Assembly: GCA_028289805.1 (NCBI GenBank)
Contig: JANQNI010000001.1
Span: forward strand, 1 to 18,698
Length of the DNA: 18,698 nt
DNA from: Thermoplasmatota archaeon
GTDB taxonomy: Archaea; Thermoplasmatota; E2; JACPAO01; JAHFTW01
Direction of reading: 5' to 3'
Made by a program: the position numbers and the translations under genes. The notes beneath the pieces were generated by a model. It had not been told where the DNA came from. It did not search any database and saw only the letters and a program-made list of their open reading frames with translations. Positions 15,377 through 18,698 of the stretch are shown in pieces (the stretch's first letter is position 1; each line of letters begins with the position of its first letter).

Positions 15377-15459
15377 GGTGTTTTCTCCTTGTGTGTTGGG
15401 TGTCCTTCAGGCCAGGACGGGGCCGGAGAGAGGGATGCGGGAGGAGGAAGCCTCAGGGC
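15377..15459 (-). promoter_or_regulatory. atpI-atpK spacer: pyrimidine tract and strong RBS leader
   Basis: This is the only sizeable gap (83 nt) in the operon. Just after the atpI stop the transcript strand is C/U-rich and contains CCTCTCTCC (15433-15425), as behind atpB and metalloprotease 1. Just before atpK it turns A-rich with AAGGAGAAAACACC and ATG, a strong Shine-Dalgarno leader. It may partly end or process the upstream transcript and boost atpK expression. Confidence 0.45.
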
Positions 15460-17679
15460 TCACGCGCGCCGACCCCCGAAGGGTTGATAAGCGCGACCTC
15501 CGCCGGTGTAGAACTTCTGGAAGAACTCGACGAACTGCAGACGCAGGGACTGCAGGCCGCCGGAGAGCATCGCCAGGGCCGTGATGGCGACCATGCCGAT
15601 GAGGTAGACGATCCAGCCGACGACGCTGTGGTAGCTGCCGCCGCCGATGACGTCGAAGCCGATGGCCATGAAGGCCAGGGCCATGCCGGCCTTGCTGGCG
15701 CCGATGGCGGCCAGACGGGTGTAGCTCAGCACGTTGCCGGCGAACCCGAGGACCTCCAGGATGCTGATGAAGCCGACGCCGAGCACCTTGGCGGTGCCAA
15801 TCCACAGCAGGACGATGCCGACGACGGCGCCTCCGACGCCGATGGCTAGCATCGTCGTATCCCCGTTGGAGAGGATGGCGACCGGGATGGAGGCGAGGAT
15901 GATGAGCCAGCTCACCTTCTCCTGGATGGCGAGGGTGACGCCGTGGCTGGCGGCGACGTTGCGCACGCCGAGGATGAGGCCCAGGACCAGGTGGACGATG
16001 GCGATGATGACGCTCCAGACGAGCAGCGCCTGGATGTCGTGGATCTTCGAGTAGTAGCCGAGGTTGACGATGCCGCCGGCGCTGACGTGGACCTTGCTGT
16101 GGGGCGTCAGGATGCCGCCCGAGTGGTCGTCGCCGTGGTCGTCCCCGTGGCCGTCGTCGCCGTGGGCGGCGGTGGCGTTCGTGTCGTGGCCGGTGGTGGC
16201 GTTCTCGTCGGCCTGCTGGAGGGACTCGGTCCCGTGCCCTGACCCTCCTGCGTCGAGGGCGTACGCGTCCGCGGTGGGGGCGTAGCCGGTCTTGTAGAAG
16301 AATCCGTGCGGCTCGTCCTCGTACGGGATGTCCATCCCGAGGATGTTCTCCCAGGAGGGTTCCTCGTCCGCGTATTTCTCGTCCACGACGAAGTGGATGC
16401 CGAGGGCCTCGCCGAAGACGACGCCGCCGATGAGGGCCGCCATGAAGCCACCCATCATGAGGGCGCGGCCGACGGCGGGGCCGCCGATGCCGAAGACCTT
16501 CTTGGTCTTCAGGAGGTGGCCCACGAGCATGATGACGAGGCCGACGACCAGGTCACCGACCATGAGGCCGAAGAACAGGGGGAAGAAGATGAACATCAGC
16601 TTCGTGGGGTCCAGCTCCCCGTAGCGGGGGCGGCCCAGGAGGCCGAGCATGAACTCGAAGGGCTTGGCGAGGCCGCGGTTGACGAGCTTGACGGGCGCCT
16701 CGTCCTCGGGGTCGACGTCGTGGTGGTCGTCGTGGCCGTGCCCGCCGCCGTGACCGTGGTCGTCGTGGCCGCGGGGGGCGTCGCCCAGGGACTCGAAGTA
16801 GACGCTGTCGCCGTAGCGGGCGGCCAGGGCGTTCTGGACGCGGTTGGCCTTGTCGACGGGGATCCACCCCTCGACGTGGAACGTGGTCTCGGTGACCGCG
16901 AACTGGAGGGGCGCCTGGGTCTTGTCGACCTCCTGGGACAGGTGGCGCTCCAGGGCGGCCAGGCGGGGGCCCCACTCGGCGCGCAGGGTGTCCATGCGGG
17001 CCTCGGCGCCCTGCATGCGGGCGATGACCTCGGCGCCCCGCTGGCTCAGTTCGCCGAGGCGCTGGCGGGGGGTGCCGGAGGCGCCCTCGGGGAGGTTGGC
17101 GGGGCTGAAGCCGGCCTCTGCGAGGACGCGGTCGGCCGTCTGGGCGTCGTGCGCGGCCACGGCCACGGCGACGTGGGCGCCGTCGACGCTGGCGTCGAAG
17201 GAGACGCCGGCCGCGGTCAGGGCCGGGCGGGGGTCCGTGCGGACCGTGCCCAGGTAGCCCCGGATGCTCCGGATGTCGCCCAGCATGGACAGGTCCACGT
17301 CCAGGGAGGCGAAGGGTGCGAGCGCGGAGGTCTCCGCGTCGAGGGTGGACTGCTCGTGGCGCAGGTCCGAAGTCTCGTCGACGACCGGCTGGATCGCCTC
17401 CCGCGCCTCGCGCAGGATGGCCTCGGGGTCGTGCGGGCGCATGCCCTTGCCCTTCAGGCCGTCGGCGCCCAGGGTCTTCAGCAGACCGCGGGCGTGGACG
17501 AGCAGGGCGCTGGCCTGGTCGCCGGCCTCCAGGGGGGTTCCGATGGTGGTGGTGCCGGTGGGGTCCGCGAAGTCCTCGACGTGGACGACGCCCTCGTCGT
17601 GGAGGGTCTCGATGACGTCCTCCAGGTGGCTCTTGTGGCCGCCCAGGAGGACACGCGTCATGCGCGCCGGCTTGAACAT
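15460..17679 (-). CDS. atpI: A-type ATP synthase subunit I (membrane stator)
   Basis: A 739-residue stator subunit homologous to V-ATPase subunit a; long for an archaeal I (commonly about 620-700). Residues 1-340 are the cytoplasmic arm with coiled-coil segments; about 358-715 form the membrane domain. The motif NVLSYTRLAAIGASKAG (649-665) holds the essential ion-path arginine, Arg655. Two insertions rich in His and Asp explain the size: residues 304-320 (HDDHGHGGGHGHDDHH) at the end of the cytoplasmic arm, and about 470-530, between helices, with TGHDTNATAAHGDDGHGDD. They could bind Zn, Ni or Cu, or buffer protons near the path; this is inference. The start ATG at 17679 follows the atpH stop by one base; Met7 is an alternative. 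Confidence 0.95.
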   Translation of the reverse strand: MFKPARMTRVLLGGHKSHLEDVIETLHDEGVVHVEDFADPTGTTTIGTPLEAGDQASALLVHARGLLKTLGADGLKGKGMRPHDPEAILREAREAIQPVVDETSDLRHEQSTLDAETSALAPFASLDVDLSMLGDIRSIRGYLGTVRTDPRPALTAAGVSFDASVDGAHVAVAVAAHDAQTADRVLAEAGFSPANLPEGASGTPRQRLGELSQRGAEVIARMQGAEARMDTLRAEWGPRLAALERHLSQEVDKTQAPLQFAVTETTFHVEGWIPVDKANRVQNALAARYGDSVYFESLGDAPRGHDDHGHGGGHGHDDHHDVDPEDEAPVKLVNRGLAKPFEFMLGLLGRPRYGELDPTKLMFIFFPLFFGLMVGDLVVGLVIMLVGHLLKTKKVFGIGGPAVGRALMMGGFMAALIGGVVFGEALGIHFVVDEKYADEEPSWENILGMDIPYEDEPHGFFYKTGYAPTADAYALDAGGSGHGTESLQQADENATTGHDTNATAAHGDDGHGDDHGDDHSGGILTPHSKVHVSAGGIVNLGYYSKIHDIQALLVWSVIIAIVHLVLGLILGVRNVAASHGVTLAIQEKVSWLIILASIPVAILSNGDTTMLAIGVGGAVVGIVLLWIGTAKVLGVGFISILEVLGFAGNVLSYTRLAAIGASKAGMALAFMAIGFDVIGGGSYHSVVGWIVYLIGMVAITALAMLSGGLQSLRLQFVEFFQKFYTGGGRAYQPFGGRRA

Positions 17680-17680
17680 C

Positions 17681-17998
17681 CTACAGCGACTCCTCGAAGA
17701 GCTTCAGGACGCGGTCGGTCACGCCGCCCACGCCGGACTCGAAGCGGTTGCGAAGGTCCGTCGCCTCGTGCTTGCCGTCGGAGAGGGCCTTCTTGGCCTC
17801 CTCCTCGGCGTCGGCGCGCGCCTCGGCGACGCGGTCCTGGTAGGCAGCGTCGGCGGTGGCCTTGCCCTCCGCGAGGACGGTCTCCGCCTGGCGGCGCGCA
17901 TCCGAGAGGATGGCCTGCGCCTGGGACTCTGCCTCCTGCACGCGCGTGGCGGCAGCGGCTTCGGCGTCCTTGATCCGCAGCAGCAGTTCGCTCTTCAA
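17681..17998 (-). CDS. atpH: A-type ATP synthase subunit H (peripheral stalk)
   Basis: A 105-residue, almost fully helical protein (LLLRIKDAEAAAATRVQEAE and following heptads), matching archaeal AhaH, which pairs with subunit E to form the peripheral stalk. The start is TTG at 17998: an in-frame TGA lies 12 nt upstream, and the family's characteristic start (x-L-x-x-I-K-x-A-E) begins right there, so no ATG or GTG can replace it. An AGGAGG is present but 16 nt upstream, too far for ideal use. First gene of the operon; atpI follows after one base. The C-terminal LKLFEESL is typical. Confidence 0.9.
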   Translation of the reverse strand: MKSELLLRIKDAEAAAATRVQEAESQAQAILSDARRQAETVLAEGKATADAAYQDRVAEARADAEEEAKKALSDGKHEATDLRNRFESGVGGVTDRVLKLFEESL

Positions 17999-18010
17999 GG
18001 GGGATCACCC

Positions 18011-18062
18011 GGCCCCTCCTTTCAAAGGGGCCTGTGCGCGGCCAGAGAAGACCCCTATTTGA
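18011..18062 (-). promoter_or_regulatory. Promoter and leader region of the ATP synthase operon
   Basis: On the minus strand TCAAATAG (18062-18055) is a TATA-like box with a purine/A-rich BRE-like flank, predicting a start of transcription near 18030. The leader then has an inverted repeat GGCCCCT (8-nt loop) AGGGGCC (18032-18011), whose 3' arm overlaps AGGAGG (18020-18015). Pairing could hide the Shine-Dalgarno. Alternatively CTTTGAAA about 22-29 nt before the TTG could serve as the box of a leaderless transcript. The two readings cannot be separated by sequence alone. Confidence 0.5.
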
Positions 18063-18098
18063 TGGCTTTGGGGGTCGGAGCGACCGGGAGGCCGCGGG

Positions 18099-18141
18099 GC
18101 CCGCGCTGGAGGCGCGGGCGGACGCTGCGCAGGCCGTCCGC
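18099..18141. repeat. Two adjacent GC-rich hairpins
   Basis: GCCCGCGC-TGGAG-GCGCGGGC (18099-18119) is a perfect 8-bp stem; GCGGAC and GTCCGC (18118-18123 and 18136-18141) form a 6-bp stem directly after. They lie downstream of the winged-helix gene and upstream of the atp promoter. They may insulate the two units, act as a regulator site, or be chance in GC-rich DNA. Confidence 0.35.
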
Positions 18142-18174
18142 AGGGGGCTGCCGTCGGCTGTAGGGCGCCGGCAT

Positions 18175-18657
18175 CTACGGCCCCGGCGGCCACGTCTCCA
18201 ACTCCCCCTCCGCGCGCATCGCCTGCATGCGGGGGTGCAGGACGACCTCGTGGCGCAGCCCGTCGTGGGTGCGCCGCACCTGCACCAGGCCGTCGGCCTC
18301 CATCCGCTGCAGGTGCCAGCGGACGGCGCGGGGGGTGACGCCCAGTTCGCGCGCGATGGCGCGCCAGGAGACCCGCGCGTCCGCCTCCACGCGCTCGAGG
18401 ATGGCGCGGGCCGTCTCCAGGCGCCAGGTGGCGAGGATGCTCTGGTGGATGCGGTCGCCAACGCGGGTGGGGAAGTGCAGGACGCGGCGGCCCTTGCGCT
18501 GGGTGACGACGCGGTTGTCGCGGCGCAGGACGCGGACGTGGTGCAGGGCACTGGTGCGGGCGACGCCCAGGTGGTTGGCGATGTCCTGGAGGCAGGCTCC
18601 GGGGCGCGCCTCGAGGAAGCCCAGCAGCCGCTCACGGGCGCCGTCGCCGTCGCTCAC
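18175..18657 (-). CDS. Tandem winged-helix DNA-binding transcription regulator
   Basis: A 160-residue protein with two winged-helix domains, as in many archaeal regulators. Domain 1 (about 8-64): RERLLGFLEARPGACLQDIA, then NHLGVARTSALHHVRVLRRD, with a wing VVTQRKGRRVLHFP. Domain 2 (about 82-141): AIARELGVTPRAVRWHLQRM and wing VQVRRTHDGLRHEVVLHP. No ligand or metal domain and no membrane segment is visible. GTG at 18657 is chosen since it overlaps the stop of a possible upstream frame (GTGA) and domain 1 starts soon after. It lies 176 bp upstream of atpH on the same strand, so it could regulate the operon, itself or distant genes; the target is unknown. Confidence 0.82.
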   Translation of the reverse strand: MSDGDGARERLLGFLEARPGACLQDIANHLGVARTSALHHVRVLRRDNRVVTQRKGRRVLHFPTRVGDRIHQSILATWRLETARAILERVEADARVSWRAIARELGVTPRAVRWHLQRMEADGLVQVRRTHDGLRHEVVLHPRMQAMRAEGELETWPPGP

Positions 18658-18698
18658 GGACCCGCCCCCCAGTCGCGCACGGTGGCGTGGGCCAGACG
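18654..18698 (-). CDS. Possible 3' end of an upstream gene (cut by the window edge)
   Basis: One minus-strand frame entering the window reads RLAHATVRDWGAGP and then TGA, with the TGA overlapping the GTG start of the winged-helix gene by 4 nt (GTGA). Such overlaps are common between co-transcribed genes and the peptide has natural composition. Only 14 codons are visible, so the gene is a guess. Confidence 0.35.
   Translation of the reverse strand, partial: RLAHATVRDWGAGP

Noticed and set aside
17658..18017. GTG after AGGAGG in front of atpH
   Set aside because: The SD spacing is good, but the frame gives an Arg-rich peptide without family match; the atpH frame is plus TTG.

Overview
The window looks like a chromosomal segment from a high-GC archaeon (about 70% G+C by eye). 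The main evidence is an A-type (archaeal/vacuolar-type) ATP synthase operon in the archaeal order H-I-K-E-C-F-A-B. Supporting signs are several start codons with an AT-rich box about 26-29 nt upstream and no ribosome-binding site, as in leaderless archaeal transcripts, and lipobox-type secreted proteins. The proteins are moderately acidic but not as extreme as in typical haloarchaea. A Thermoplasmatota-like or other euryarchaeal lineage is my best guess, but nothing here fixes the taxonomy.

Left part (1-9185): five minus-strand genes alternate with plus-strand genes. On the minus strand are a membrane protein cut by the left edge, a TlpA-like thioredoxin lipoprotein, a UspA-family protein, acetyl-CoA synthetase (Acs) and an AIM24/TIGR00266-family protein. 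On the plus strand are a DEAD-box RNA helicase with a DbpA-type C-terminal domain and three paralogous secreted metzincin-type zinc proteases at 1145, 4689 and 8148. The proteases share HExxHxxGxxH, a Met-turn (DIMSY or DIMAY) and eight position-conserved cysteines. Each has a CTAA box whose first base lies exactly 29 nt upstream of the ATG. Two are predicted lipoproteins and one is predicted to be released. This dispersed paralog set is the most unusual content of the window.

Right part (9186-18698): a hemolysin III/PAQR-type membrane protein is followed, on the same strand, by the ATP synthase operon, transcribed right to left (atpH at 17998 to atpB at 10059). The genes overlap or are separated by 1-17 nt, except for an 83-nt leader before the proteolipid gene atpK. 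No atpD follows atpB, although it normally would. Subunit I carries two histidine/aspartate-rich inserts. Downstream of atpB lie a perfect hairpin, an in-frame duplicate of the AtpB tail and a pyrimidine-rich tract on the transcript strand. A tandem winged-helix regulator lies upstream of the operon on the same strand, and the 3' end of a further gene may overlap its start at the right edge.

The genes suggest an aerobic or at least acetate-using, protein-degrading heterotroph. Secreted proteases would supply peptides, Acs would activate acetate, and the rotary ATP synthase would couple an ion gradient to ATP. That lifestyle is inference from a small window.
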